A stretch of DNA of 64,000 nucleotides, from the NCBI GenBank assembly GCA_944393215.1, contig CALXZL010000003.1, positions 1 through 64,000 on the forward strand. The letters are read 5' to 3'. Below, piece after piece: positions 35,366 to 44,213 of this stretch (position 1 is its first letter; every line of letters starts with the position of its first letter). The notes under the pieces are model-generated. The model made no database searches. It had not been told where the DNA came from and saw only the letters and a list, made by a program, of their open reading frames with translations. The DNA comes from an uncultured Alphaproteobacteria bacterium. Its GTDB lineage: Bacteria > Pseudomonadota > Alphaproteobacteria > RF32 > CAG-239. The position numbers were made by a program, and so were the translations under genes.

Positions 35366-37009
35366 ATGAAAGCCGTCATACTGACACGTGTGTCAACCAA
35401 AATGCAGGAAGAGCGATTGAGCCTGCGCGCTCAAAGTAAACGTTTGGAAGAATATGCCGAAAGAAGGGAGCTTGATGTTATCAAGCGCTTTGAAATTATC
35501 GAAAGTTCTACCCGCGGCGAACGTAAGCGTTTTATGGAGATGATAAATTTTTGCAAGAAACAAAAGGAAACCATTGCTATTGTTGCTGATACGGTTGACA
35601 GGGTGCAAAGAAGCTTCAAAGAAAGCGTGCTTCTTGATGAACTGATGCGTCAAGACAAGATTGAGCTGCATTTTTATCGTGAAGGGATGATATTAAACAG
35701 CAAATCCACCTCTGCCGATATCATGCGTTGGGACTTCTCTGTCATGGGAGCTAAAGCTTATGTCTTGCAGCTTTCGGAGAATGTCCGCCGCTCCACGGAA
35801 TTGAAAACCAAAAACGGGGAAAGATGCGGTGTCGCGCCGCTCGGGTATGAAAATTATGTTGACGAGCGGGGAAAACATAATATTCGCCTCAAAGAACCGG
35901 AAGCCGGTATCATCAAACAAATATTTGAACTTTATTCACTCGGCAAGATGAGTATATTGGAAGCCGTACATTTTGCCGATTTAATGGGACTTAAGACCAG
36001 AGCCGGTAAAAAACTGGTCAATTCCAGTATCTACTATATATTGGACAATCCTTTTTATTATGGCGAGATGAAAACCAAAAGAGGCATTATCAAACATGTT
36101 TATCCGACGCTGATTTCGCAAGAGCTTTGGGAGCAATGCCAAAAGCAAAAAGCCCTGAACAATCATAACGGCGCGGGGCTGAAATACAGCCAAAAGCCTT
36201 TTGTACTGAGAGGCTTAATCACCTGCGGAAAAACAGGAAGGGTTTGTCCCTGTGAAGATCAACTGAGAAGAAAATACTATTCGTGGGTGGTTTGTTACAC
36301 CAAAACCGGGCAGAGGCGATACATCCCGGAACAAGATGTTTTAAGTGCGATAGAAACCGTCCTAAACCGTATCAAAATACCGGATTCCTTGATAAATCCG
36401 TTGTATGAAGAGATTAAAAATGCTGAAATTTCAGAAAAACAATACTGTCAGCAGGAAATCGGAAAACTGAGACAGGAACAGGAGAAATTGAAGGCAAAAT
36501 TGGATAATTTGTTTGATTTGCGTTTGGACGGAGAGCTTGACCGAGAAACGTTTGAAACCAAGCGCAATGAAATCCAACTCAAAATTGACCGTATGGGAAG
36601 AAAAATTAAAACCTATGAAAAGACGGGAAATGCCTTCACTTCAACGATATTAGATCTCATAAATCTTGCATCGCAGGCAGGAAGAGTGTTTGCTAAATCC
36701 GATAATCTTGAACTGAAACATCTGTTGTTAAAATTTGTTTTTAAGGAAATGATATTAACGGAAGGAGAATTGACATATGAGCTGAATTTTCCGTTCAGCG
36801 AGTTTGAAAAAGCGTATTTTTACGAAAAAAGAAGCAAATTTTTACAAGGCTCGCAACACGAGGAAAACCAGAGCCTTGAGGATAATAAAACGGATGAAAA
36901 CGCAAAATCGTTCGGGCCGAAAATTGCTTTTAAAAATCAAAGAGTTGCGTCAAAAAACGCAACTCTTCTCCAGTCTGGCTGGGGTGGCTGGATTCGAACC
37001 AACGAATGA
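35366..37009 (+). CDS. Large serine recombinase
   Basis: A 547-residue site-specific recombinase. The resolvase domain has the catalytic Ser in LTRVSTKMQ (residue 10) and the Arg region in STRGERKRF; a recombinase domain (APLGYENYVD, then SIYYILDNPFYYGEMKT), a zinc-ribbon-like segment (LITCGKTGRVCPCED) and a long coiled coil (about 360-420) follow, as in Bxb1/TP901-type integrases. The last 23 or so codons are read antisense through the tRNA-Gln terminator and gene and give LLQSGWGGWIRTNE, so the native C-terminus probably ended earlier or elsewhere. Likely integrase of the segment ending at this tRNA. Confidence 0.85.
   Translation: MKAVILTRVSTKMQEERLSLRAQSKRLEEYAERRELDVIKRFEIIESSTRGERKRFMEMINFCKKQKETIAIVADTVDRVQRSFKESVLLDELMRQDKIELHFYREGMILNSKSTSADIMRWDFSVMGAKAYVLQLSENVRRSTELKTKNGERCGVAPLGYENYVDERGKHNIRLKEPEAGIIKQIFELYSLGKMSILEAVHFADLMGLKTRAGKKLVNSSIYYILDNPFYYGEMKTKRGIIKHVYPTLISQELWEQCQKQKALNNHNGAGLKYSQKPFVLRGLITCGKTGRVCPCEDQLRRKYYSWVVCYTKTGQRRYIPEQDVLSAIETVLNRIKIPDSLINPLYEEIKNAEISEKQYCQQEIGKLRQEQEKLKAKLDNLFDLRLDGELDRETFETKRNEIQLKIDRMGRKIKTYEKTGNAFTSTILDLINLASQAGRVFAKSDNLELKHLLLKFVFKEMILTEGELTYELNFPFSEFEKAYFYEKRSKFLQGSQHEENQSLEDNKTDENAKSFGPKIAFKNQRVASKNATLLQSGWGGWIRTNE
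36941..36966 (-). terminator. Terminator of the tRNA-Gln gene
   Basis: Perfect 10-bp arms AGAGTTGCGT (36941-36950) and ACGCAACTCT (36957-36966) with a 6-base loop. On the minus strand it lies ten bases after the CCA end of the tRNA, and TTTGATTTTT follows. It lies inside the recombinase reading frame on the other strand. Confidence 0.8.
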
Positions 37010-37050
37010 CGATACCAAAAACCGTTGCCTTACCACTTGGCGACACCCCA
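36976..37050 (-). tRNA. tRNA-Gln (TTG anticodon)
   Basis: A full cloverleaf on the minus strand: acceptor TGGGGTG/CACCCCA, D arm GCCAAGTGGTAAGGC, anticodon stem ACGGT/ATCGT with loop TTTTGGT (anticodon TTG), T arm GTTGG-TTCGAAT-CCAGC, discriminator G and an encoded CCA (36976-36978). It decodes CAA. The recombinase gene on the plus strand runs through its 3' two thirds. tRNA 3' ends are common integration sites, so this gene probably marks the right end of a mobile segment. Confidence 0.95.
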
Positions 37051-37068
37051 ATCTCGATAACGAAGCAA

Positions 37069-37097
37069 TTTATATTCTATATTTTTTTATTTGGCAA
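37069..37097 (-). promoter_or_regulatory. Promoter of tRNA-Gln
   Basis: On the minus strand TTGCCA (37092-37097) and TATAAA (37069-37074) are 17 bases apart, about 19 bases before the first tRNA base. Confidence 0.7.
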
Positions 37098-37105
37098 GTG
37101 ATTTT

Positions 37106-37963
37106 TTATCTTCTGGATAATTTTTTTTGACCTATCAGCAATATTGTATTGAAATCAAGCGGCTGAATAGTTTTATCTTGCGTATAATTGTGAATATTTG
37201 TTAATGCTTTATCTATGCCTATTTGTGTGCGTAAATAACATTCTTGAAGGGTTTGGTCCGAAAATCTGGGGCGTCTTACTAAGAGCTCTCCTATATTGCG
37301 GTTCTCTTTATTCAGATCTATTTGGTGTTTATAACAATGTTCAACTAAACGCAGTGTTAAATTATCCCACAAAGTATCAATGCAATCTTTTATTTGTCCG
37401 TCATAGTCTTTCAAAATTTTGGCTCCGGAAAGCAGTTTATCCATATCGTTGCCGATAACATATTTATTATCAAATTCCATGGATATGCTGTCTATTCTTC
37501 TTTCTCCGTTTAAGCCGGATATCGGACGTGCCGGGGTAACAAAAGCGTGGTTTATTCCGTCAAAGTCTTGACTGTAATATGTGACATTTTTTCTGTTTTG
37601 ACGATAATAAGCCAAAGTTTCATTATTGCCGTAAGAGATTCTTTGCAGAGCATTAAAGTTTAAATTGTGGATGCTGACCGGGATCTTTTCTCCGTCAATA
37701 TTGGCGGTTTGTTTGGTTAAATAGCCGTCATAACTGTTGCTGCGCAGATGAGAGGCTTCGGCTTCATCTTTGAAATATCTGTCTATGCAGTTTTTTATGT
37801 CATCATATACAACTATTAAATCTATATCTGACTTTTGTGTGATTTCTTCTTTATCTCCATAAGCTAAAGAGCCTACCAAAATTATTCCTTTGCAACGATC
37901 TTTGAGTTGATTGACGGTGCAATGCAGGGCTCTGTTTCTTTTTTCTAAATCTTCAGCAGACAT
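37106..37963 (-). CDS. Nucleotidyltransferase-fold protein
   Basis: A 285-residue protein of the polymerase-beta type nucleotidyltransferase fold. The catalytic core is ILVGSLAYGDKEEITQKSDIDLIVVYDD (Gly-Ser, then DxD, residues about 28-55), followed by a long helical C-terminus. Substrate unknown; RNA, small-molecule or protein nucleotidylation are all possible. GGAG precedes the ATG. It starts 15 bases after the phosphoesterase stop, so the two form an operon, perhaps joining addition and removal of a group. Confidence 0.75.
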   Translation of the reverse strand: MSAEDLEKRNRALHCTVNQLKDRCKGIILVGSLAYGDKEEITQKSDIDLIVVYDDIKNCIDRYFKDEAEASHLRSNSYDGYLTKQTANIDGEKIPVSIHNLNFNALQRISYGNNETLAYYRQNRKNVTYYSQDFDGINHAFVTPARPISGLNGERRIDSISMEFDNKYVIGNDMDKLLSGAKILKDYDGQIKDCIDTLWDNLTLRLVEHCYKHQIDLNKENRNIGELLVRRPRFSDQTLQECYLRTQIGIDKALTNIHNYTQDKTIQPLDFNTILLIGQKKLSRR

Positions 37964-37978
37964 TTTTGACTCCGATTT

Positions 37979-38863
37979 TTATAGTGTTATTCTTTCTATT
38001 TCTAATGTGTCTAATGTAAATTTTATTATTTTCAGTGTCTCGGTCAGATGATCATTACTGACATTGGCAACTGTGGTTTTGCCGATTTTTTCGTAAAAAT
38101 TACCGCTTAATTCGGCGGCATCATGAATATGTCCATGAAGCGTCAGTTTGGGCTGATATTTTTTGATAAAAGATAATATACCGCGGCTACCTACATGTTT
38201 GTATTTGACCGAAGTTCCGTCTTTTATTGCCGTATAATCGCAAACCGTATCATAGGGTGGCGCATGACTGATTAAGACAAGTTTGTCCGGATTTATTGTG
38301 CCGAATTGCATGCTTAAGTCTGTATCTATGGCGCTGTCCATCATGGTTTGATAAATGTTGAACGGGATTTTATTATCATCTCCTTGGCTGATGAAACCTT
38401 CTTCTCTCGTATCTCCTCGGAAGGAAGTATCGGTCTCGGTTGCGAGATCTCTCTTTTCCCAGTCCTTCCATTGAAACGGGGTATAAGGCACATATGTGTA
38501 GCCGCCAAAATAAAAACCGGCATATTCTAAAGGAGTTTCATCTATTAAATGATAACCGACCGTTTTTTGATTATCTTTCAAAATTTGATGATTGGCTTTG
38601 TAATCATCATTGCCCATTATTAAGGCAATTTCCGTCGGATTTGTTTTTTTAAATTCGGTCATTAACGGAAATAATTCGTTTATTATGAAATCTCTTTGCC
38701 CGATAACGCTTCTTCTTTCTGCGTTTTTTGGGGTTAAATCTCCGCCCATAATTATCATGTCGATTTTTTCTTGTTTTGCAAAATCGAATAGTTTATTATA
38801 CTGCACGATATTGCCGTGCAGATCGGCTGTGAAAATATACTTTTTCATTATTTGATATGCCAT
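37979..38863 (-). CDS. Calcineurin-type metallophosphoesterase
   Basis: A 294-residue enzyme with the full two-metal motif set: FTADLHGN (residues 12-19), MGGDLTPKN, MGNDDYK, LISHAPPYD and TLHGHIHDA. Family members hydrolyse phosphomono- or diesters; the substrate cannot be told from sequence. First gene of an operon with the nucleotidyltransferase. A start at 38848 (MKKYIFTAD) is also possible, as neither has a clear ribosome site. Confidence 0.8.
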   Translation of the reverse strand: MAYQIMKKYIFTADLHGNIVQYNKLFDFAKQEKIDMIIMGGDLTPKNAERRSVIGQRDFIINELFPLMTEFKKTNPTEIALIMGNDDYKANHQILKDNQKTVGYHLIDETPLEYAGFYFGGYTYVPYTPFQWKDWEKRDLATETDTSFRGDTREEGFISQGDDNKIPFNIYQTMMDSAIDTDLSMQFGTINPDKLVLISHAPPYDTVCDYTAIKDGTSVKYKHVGSRGILSFIKKYQPKLTLHGHIHDAAELSGNFYEKIGKTTVANVSNDHLTETLKIIKFTLDTLEIERITL

Positions 38864-38938
38864 AAAAAAATTATTGCGGTAATATAGTGAGTGAAAAAAA
38901 TTTTGTCAATTAATTTTTGAAAGAATTTATAGAAAAAA

Positions 38939-39703
38939 ATGAAAGTTATTGTTTTAGGTTCAGGTTCGGCTTATGGTTGCCCGATGATTTTTAATAATTG
39001 GCGTAAGTTAACGCCTCACCATCCGAAAAATATTCGCAATCGAGCTTCTGTGTATATGGAGATTGAGGGGAAAAAGTTTGTGGTTGATTGCGGTCCGGAA
39101 TTTCGTTTACAAATTAATGAAAATAACATCACTGATTTAGATGCCGTGTTTATCACGCACTCGCACTATGATCATGTTGCAGGTATTCCCGAATTGTCTC
39201 GTGCTAGTTCGGTTCTTAATCATCCGATTGAGGTTTGGTCGAGTGTAGAAACACAGTCGGAGCTCAAGCAAGAATATCCGTTTTTGTTTAACGGGGAAGA
39301 GCAAGAGGGCGCTGGTTTGCATTGGCGCGTTTGTCCGAATGTCGGCGAATTTGATGCCTGCGGCGTGAAGTTTCAAACATTTCAGGTGCCGCATCATCGT
39401 TGGCATTGCTCGGCTTTCCGGCATCAAGATTTTGCTTATGTCACCGATTGGGAGGGAATCCCGGTTGAAGGATTGGAAGTTTTGCAAGGTGTGAAAATTT
39501 TGCTGATTGAGTGCAATAATGGACTTTATTCGGAAAAGAACGGACATAGTGATTTGGAAGATGTGAAAAAAATTGCCGAAATCATTAAACCTGAGCACGT
39601 GATTTTGACACATCTTTCCGCACGCGTGGATTATGAAGAAACACTAGCCGCTTTGCCTGAAAATTTTGAACTCGCTTATGACGGAATGAGCTTTGAAGCA
39701 TAA
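38939..39703 (+). CDS. MBL-fold hydrolase, PhnP-like
   Basis: A 254-residue metallo-beta-lactamase-fold enzyme. The N-terminal LGSGSAYGCPMIFNNW and the metal site THSHYDHVAGI (residues about 74-84), with further ligands in VPHHRWHCS, CNNG and ILTHLS, match the PhnP / cyclic-phosphate phosphodiesterase branch. In phosphonate pathways PhnP opens ribosyl cyclic phosphates, but no phn gene is near, so a house-cleaning phosphodiesterase is more likely. Convergent with the HAD gene and separated by a shared terminator. Confidence 0.8.
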   Translation: MKVIVLGSGSAYGCPMIFNNWRKLTPHHPKNIRNRASVYMEIEGKKFVVDCGPEFRLQINENNITDLDAVFITHSHYDHVAGIPELSRASSVLNHPIEVWSSVETQSELKQEYPFLFNGEEQEGAGLHWRVCPNVGEFDACGVKFQTFQVPHHRWHCSAFRHQDFAYVTDWEGIPVEGLEVLQGVKILLIECNNGLYSEKNGHSDLEDVKKIAEIIKPEHVILTHLSARVDYEETLAALPENFELAYDGMSFEA

Positions 39704-39707
39704 TGAT

Positions 39708-39735
39708 AAAGCCCTGGATATCAGGGCTTTATTTT
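39708..39735. terminator. Bidirectional terminator
   Basis: AAAGCCCTG and CAGGGCTTT form a perfect hairpin between the two convergent genes, with T tracts on both strands. Confidence 0.85.
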
Positions 39736-39738
39736 TTT

Positions 39739-40605
39739 CTATTCCGCGAGAAGCTTCTTCTTTTCTTCTTTGGCCTTTAAGACGTCCAAATCGCGTTCTT
39801 TGGCAAGCTTGTCTAAAATGGTTTTGACAACCTTATCAATTTGCTTGTCTTCGCGATAATCCGCCGGTAGGGCAAAATTAACGCGACCGTCACGAAGGAG
39901 CTTTAATGCCGTGGCTTTATTGCTGCCGTTGGGATTATATACGGCAATGGCATTACCTTTACGTTCTTTGGTGAGCTTCATCGAGGGAATATCGGTGCTT
40001 CCGTCACCAAAATATATCATTCTGGTAAACGGAATGCGGCGTTTATCATCCGGCATAAATTCATTGACAAGGCGGTCTTCCAGTTTGCCTAAACCTTTAT
40101 TGATTTTGGATAAGTATTGGGTTTTGGTGGAATAGTTAATAACTCTTGCCGGCCAAACCGGTTTGCCTTCTTCATTGAAAACATAACTGCATCCAAAGAT
40201 GTCTTTAAAATATTGTTTGATTTTACAACCATATAAAATTTCTTCATAGCCGGCAGAGATAATATAATGTTCAATTTCTAAATCTAATTGTTTTCCATAT
40301 TCGTTTATGCGCTTAAACCAACCTTCCACGCCCGGAAAATATTTGATGTTTTTTCCGGCGGCGGCAAAATTTTCTCTGGTGAGTTTGATGCCTAATTCAT
40401 CAGCCTTTTTGACAAAGTAATACATGGAGGCGGTGATTTGGTCGGCAAAGTGATCTCGTCCCCATTTGTTGGCTTCATACCAAAAATCATCCGGTTCCAT
40501 ACCGAATTCAGGTATCAATGCATAATTTTGCATATCGGTGGTGCTTAAGGTGCCGTCAAAGTCATATATCAGTGCCACTTTGGTCTTTTTTGTTCTTTTT
40601 GCCAT
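39739..40605 (-). CDS. HAD-superfamily phosphatase
   Basis: A 288-residue HAD enzyme. Motif I is IYDFDGTLSTTDMQ near the N-terminus, motif II-type Ser in HYIISAGYEE, and motif IV IYFGDGSTDIPSM. The long insert between motifs I and II is a C1-type cap. Acts on a phosphorylated small molecule not identified. The ATG at 40605 is chosen; one at 40644 has no ribosome site. Divergent from glyS. Confidence 0.75.
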   Translation of the reverse strand: MAKRTKKTKVALIYDFDGTLSTTDMQNYALIPEFGMEPDDFWYEANKWGRDHFADQITASMYYFVKKADELGIKLTRENFAAAGKNIKYFPGVEGWFKRINEYGKQLDLEIEHYIISAGYEEILYGCKIKQYFKDIFGCSYVFNEEGKPVWPARVINYSTKTQYLSKINKGLGKLEDRLVNEFMPDDKRRIPFTRMIYFGDGSTDIPSMKLTKERKGNAIAVYNPNGSNKATALKLLRDGRVNFALPADYREDKQIDKVVKTILDKLAKERDLDVLKAKEEKKKLLAE

Positions 40606-40699
40606 TTTTTTTATTATCTCCACTTGCTTTTTGCGAATATTCATTATAAAAATAACAAGTTAATTTTTTGATAAAAACTTATTTAGAGGATTAAAAAAA

Positions 40700-42064
40700 A
40701 TGCCTGCAACATCTATGGACCAGTTGGTCTCTTTGTGCAAACGTCGTGGTTTCATCTTTCAAAATGCCGATATTTACGGCGGTATGCAAGGGTTGTACGA
40801 TTACGGTCCGTTGGGCGTTGAACTCAAAAACAACGTTAAAGCCGCTTGGTGGCGCGCTATGGTTTATGAGCGTGATGATATTGAAGGCTTGGATGCTTCT
40901 ATCCTTACAAATCGCAAAGTTTTGCATTATTCCGGTCACGAAGATACCTTTTCCGATCCAATGACGGACTGCCGCAAATGTAAAGGTCGTTTTCGTGCCG
41001 ATCATATTAAAGACGGTAAATGCCCGAACTGCGGCTCTACTGATTTGACCGAGCCTCGCCCGTTTAACTTGATGTTTAAAACCACGGTCGGACCGGTTGA
41101 AAATGCTGATAATATTGCTTATTTGCGTCCCGAAACGGCTCAGGCTATTTTTACCCAATTTCGCAACGTGATTGATTCCACTTCTCGCAAGTTGCCGTTT
41201 GGTATCGCCCAAATCGGAAAATCTTTCCGTAATGAAATTACGCCGCGTAACTTTATTTTCCGCGTGCGTGAATTTGAACAAGCCGAGCTTGAATATTTTG
41301 TTATGCCGGGCGAAGATGAAAAATGGCATGAAATGTGGAAGGAAGCGCGTATTCAATGGTGGGAAGAGCAGGGCTTGCCGCGTGAACATATGAACATTTA
41401 TACCACGCCGAAAGATGATTTGGCTCACTATGCCAAAGCTTGCTATGATATTGAATATCAATTCCCGCATGGTATGGAAGAGTTGGAAGGTATTGCCAAC
41501 CGTACCGATTATGACTTGGGTAACCACACCAAGGGACAAGATGAATTGAACTTAACCGCTCATTGCCACAAAAATCCCGATTCAACGCAAAAACTTTGCA
41601 TTTTGGATGATAATAATAAGCCGGTTGTGCCGTTTGTGATTGAACCTTCCATGGGTGTGGATCGTGCCGTTTTGGCTTTGTTGACCGAAGCTTATACCGA
41701 AGAAGATTTGGGCAACGGTAACAGCCGTATTGTTTTGAAACTCAAAAAACACCTTGCGCCGATTAAAGTTGCGGTTATTCCGTTGAAGAAAAACAATGAG
41801 CAGATTATGGCTAAATGCCACGAGATTAAAAAGAATTTGCTCAAACTCGGTATCGGTCGTGTGGCTTTGGAAAATACCGGTAACATCGGTAAGGCTTATC
41901 GCCGTCATGATGAAGTCGGTACACCGATTTGCATTACGGTTGACTTTGAAACAATTGAGCAACAACCCGAATCGGTAACCATTCGTGACAGAGATACCAT
42001 GGAGCAACATCGTGTGAATATTGCCGATTTGCCGACTTATCTCCGTGAATATTTTAATAATTAA
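40700..42064 (+). CDS. glyS: Glycyl-tRNA synthetase, alpha2 type
   Basis: A 454-residue class II synthetase of the homodimeric (eukaryote/archaea/Gram-positive) type: [16 protein letters not shown] and [16 protein letters not shown] at the start, a zinc site ([15 protein letters not shown]), class II motif 2 [11 protein letters not shown] and motif 3 [12 protein letters not shown], then an anticodon-binding domain. It charges tRNA-Gly. Most Alphaproteobacteria instead use the alpha2-beta2 glyQ/glyS pair, so this form is worth noting. AGAGGA precedes the ATG. Confidence 0.95.
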   Translation: MPATSMDQLVSLCKRRGFIFQNADIYGGMQGLYDYGPLGVELKNNVKAAWWRAMVYERDDIEGLDASILTNRKVLHYSGHEDTFSDPMTDCRKCKGRFRADHIKDGKCPNCGSTDLTEPRPFNLMFKTTVGPVENADNIAYLRPETAQAIFTQFRNVIDSTSRKLPFGIAQIGKSFRNEITPRNFIFRVREFEQAELEYFVMPGEDEKWHEMWKEARIQWWEEQGLPREHMNIYTTPKDDLAHYAKACYDIEYQFPHGMEELEGIANRTDYDLGNHTKGQDELNLTAHCHKNPDSTQKLCILDDNNKPVVPFVIEPSMGVDRAVLALLTEAYTEEDLGNGNSRIVLKLKKHLAPIKVAVIPLKKNNEQIMAKCHEIKKNLLKLGIGRVALENTGNIGKAYRRHDEVGTPICITVDFETIEQQPESVTIRDRDTMEQHRVNIADLPTYLREYFNN

Positions 42065-42072
42065 AATCAGGA

Positions 42073-42108
42073 AAAATCCCTTGCTCTTCTCGGGTGAGGG
42101 ATTTTTTT
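42073..42108 (+). terminator. Terminator of glyS
   Basis: AAAATCCCT (42073-42081) pairs with AGGGATTTTT (42097-42106), ending in seven T. Confidence 0.85.
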
Positions 42109-42124
42109 GATTCTGAGGTTGCCC

Positions 42125-44155
42125 ATGGGAAATATTCAACAAGGTTTGGAAAACTTAAAGCGACACATTAAAATTGCGCCCGAAGCTCCCGGTGTGTACC
42201 GTATGCTCGGCGAAAATGATGAAGTACTTTATGTGGGCAAAGCCAAAAATATCAAAAAAAGAATCGTTGCTTATTCTCATTTTGACAAATTGCCCATTCG
42301 TTTGCAGCGTATGGTTGCGCAAATAAAACGCATGGAATTTATCATTGTGGAAAATGAGGCGAAAGCTTTGCTTATGGAAAATGAGCTGATTAAAGAGCTG
42401 GAGCCGAAATATAATATCTTGCTCAAAGATGATAAGACTTTTCCGCACCTTGTGATTGACGTTACCTCAAAGTTTCCGAGCTTGCGCAAATATCGCGGCA
42501 AACGCCAGGATAAAAACAAATATTTTGGTCCCTTTGCCAGTGTGACTGCCGTTAACAGCGTGTTGGACATTGTGCAAAAAGCCTTCCTCCTGCGCTCTTG
42601 TCGTGACGGAGTGTTTAACAATCGGCAACGTCCTTGTTTGATGTATCAAATCAAGCGCTGTTCGGCACCTTGCGTCGGCAGAATTTCCGAAGAAGATTAT
42701 AAACTTCTGGTCAAAGAAGCTATAGATTTTCTGGAAGGCAAAAATACAAAACTGCAAGAAGAACTCTCAGCTCAAATGAACGAGGCGAGCGAGCGCTTGG
42801 ATTATGAAACCGCGCTGGTGTTGCGTGACCGCATCAAAGCTCTTGCTTCGGTTCAACGCGGTAACAAGGTAGAATATGCCGATATTAAATCCGTGGATAT
42901 GATTGCACTCGTGCGTAAAAATAATCTGGTTTGTATTCAGGTCTTTTTTATCCGCTCCGGTCAAAACTGCGGTAATGCACCGTATTTCCCCAAGCAGATT
43001 GAAGGTGCCGATGATAATGAAATTTTGGAAGCTTTTTTGAGTAGTTTCTATTCTTCGCACATTCCGCCGAAAGAGATTGTTCTTTCCCAAGAAATTGAGA
43101 ATAAAGAGTTTTTTGAAGAGGCGCTTTCAACCCGAATCAACACTTATCAAAAAGGTAATAAAGCGCATATCATCAATATGGTCAAAGCCAATGCCGAAGC
43201 CTCGATTGACCGTAAAATTGCCGAGCAAGCCTCGGTTAAAAGCAATTTGGAAGAAATGGTCAAATGGTTTGATTTACCCCGTATTCCGCAGCGTATTGAA
43301 ATTTATGATAACTCGCACAACCAAGGCACCTTTGCCATAGGTGCCATGGTTGTTGCCACGCCGGAAGGGTTTGATAAAAAGTCTTATCGGCAGTTTAATA
43401 TAAAAGAAAGTGACTTCAACCATCGCCAAGAGGAAAACGATTTTAAGCGTCATCTAGAGGCGTCTTCCGGTGCTCGAAACTCATGTACCCCAACGTACAC
43501 TCAAGTTTCTGCGCTCCGTGAGCCACCACTATCGAATAGCTTAAAATCGTTTTCCGAAAACGTAGAAGAGCGTCATCCAGAGGCGTCTTCCGGTGCTCGA
43601 AATACAATAAATCAATCAGCGACTCAATCTCAAAAAATCATCAACCAAGATGACTTTTTGATGATGAAGGAGGTTTTACTTCGTCGTTTTGCACGAATGA
43701 CGCCGGAAAATAAACCCGATGTTATCCTGCTTGACGGTGGCTTAGGTCAGCTCCATGCCGTGCACGAAGCTCTCAAAGATTTTGACCTTTCGGGAATTGC
43801 TATCATAGCTATTTCTAAAGGTCCAGATCGCAATGCCGGTAAGGAATTTTATCATCAGCTCGGTAAGGAAAGTTTCTCTTTACCCTTCCAATCGCCAATC
43901 GCTTTTTATTTGCAAAATCTGCGTGATGAGGCTCATCGTTTTGCTATCGGGACACACCGCGCCCGCCGCGCCAAATCTATTTCCAAATCAAAACTTGATG
44001 AAATTGAAGGAATCGGAGCAAGGCGGAAGCGTGATTTACTCAATTATTTCGGTTCGGTGGAAGAAATTTCGCAATCCAGCATCAAAGATTTGCAAAAAGT
44101 TGCCGGTATTAGTAAAAAAACAGCGGAAAAAATTTATAATTACTTCCATTTTTAA
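42125..44155 (+). CDS. uvrC: UvrC excinuclease subunit with palindromic insert
   Basis: A 676-residue UvrC. The GIY-YIG nuclease domain opens the protein (PGVYRMLGENDEVLYVGKAKNIKKR), UvrB-binding UVR motif (about 215-245), the RNase H-like nuclease (EIYDNSHNQGTFAIGAMVV, VILLDGGLGQLHAVHEAL) and a C-terminal (HhH)2 domain (LDEIEGIGARRKRDLLNYFG) follow. It makes both cuts in nucleotide excision repair. About 60 residues (440-498) between the RNase H parts are an in-frame insert with no counterpart in normal UvrC (see repeat at 43432). TGAGG precedes the ATG at 42125. Confidence 0.95.
   Translation: MGNIQQGLENLKRHIKIAPEAPGVYRMLGENDEVLYVGKAKNIKKRIVAYSHFDKLPIRLQRMVAQIKRMEFIIVENEAKALLMENELIKELEPKYNILLKDDKTFPHLVIDVTSKFPSLRKYRGKRQDKNKYFGPFASVTAVNSVLDIVQKAFLLRSCRDGVFNNRQRPCLMYQIKRCSAPCVGRISEEDYKLLVKEAIDFLEGKNTKLQEELSAQMNEASERLDYETALVLRDRIKALASVQRGNKVEYADIKSVDMIALVRKNNLVCIQVFFIRSGQNCGNAPYFPKQIEGADDNEILEAFLSSFYSSHIPPKEIVLSQEIENKEFFEEALSTRINTYQKGNKAHIINMVKANAEASIDRKIAEQASVKSNLEEMVKWFDLPRIPQRIEIYDNSHNQGTFAIGAMVVATPEGFDKKSYRQFNIKESDFNHRQEENDFKRHLEASSGARNSCTPTYTQVSALREPPLSNSLKSFSENVEERHPEASSGARNTINQSATQSQKIINQDDFLMMKEVLLRRFARMTPENKPDVILLDGGLGQLHAVHEALKDFDLSGIAIIAISKGPDRNAGKEFYHQLGKESFSLPFQSPIAFYLQNLRDEAHRFAIGTHRARRAKSISKSKLDEIEGIGARRKRDLLNYFGSVEEISQSSIKDLQKVAGISKKTAEKIYNYFHF
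43432..43602. repeat. In-frame palindromic element inside uvrC
   Basis: Perfect 17-base inverted arms GGAAAACGATTTTAAGC (43432-43448) and GCTTAAAATCGTTTTCC (43539-43555) enclose an inner hairpin GAAACT...TGTAC/GTACA...AGTTTC (about 43476-43509). A 34-base direct repeat lies at 43446-43479 and 43569-43602 with one mismatch and a 123-base step (41 codons), so the frame is kept. This looks like a mobile palindromic element of the kind that lies in frame within Rickettsia genes, although the sequence is not one I know. Confidence 0.75.
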
Positions 44156-44213
44156 TTTTAATATTTTACTATATTCGCAGATTGAATTTTATCTTTTTTA
44201 GAGGAATCTGAAC

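Noticed and set aside
1..36900. Second copy of the tRNA-Gln 3' end as left attachment site
   Set aside because: I looked for the T-arm and acceptor sequence elsewhere in the window and did not see it; the left end may be outside the window or the repeat may be only a few bases long.
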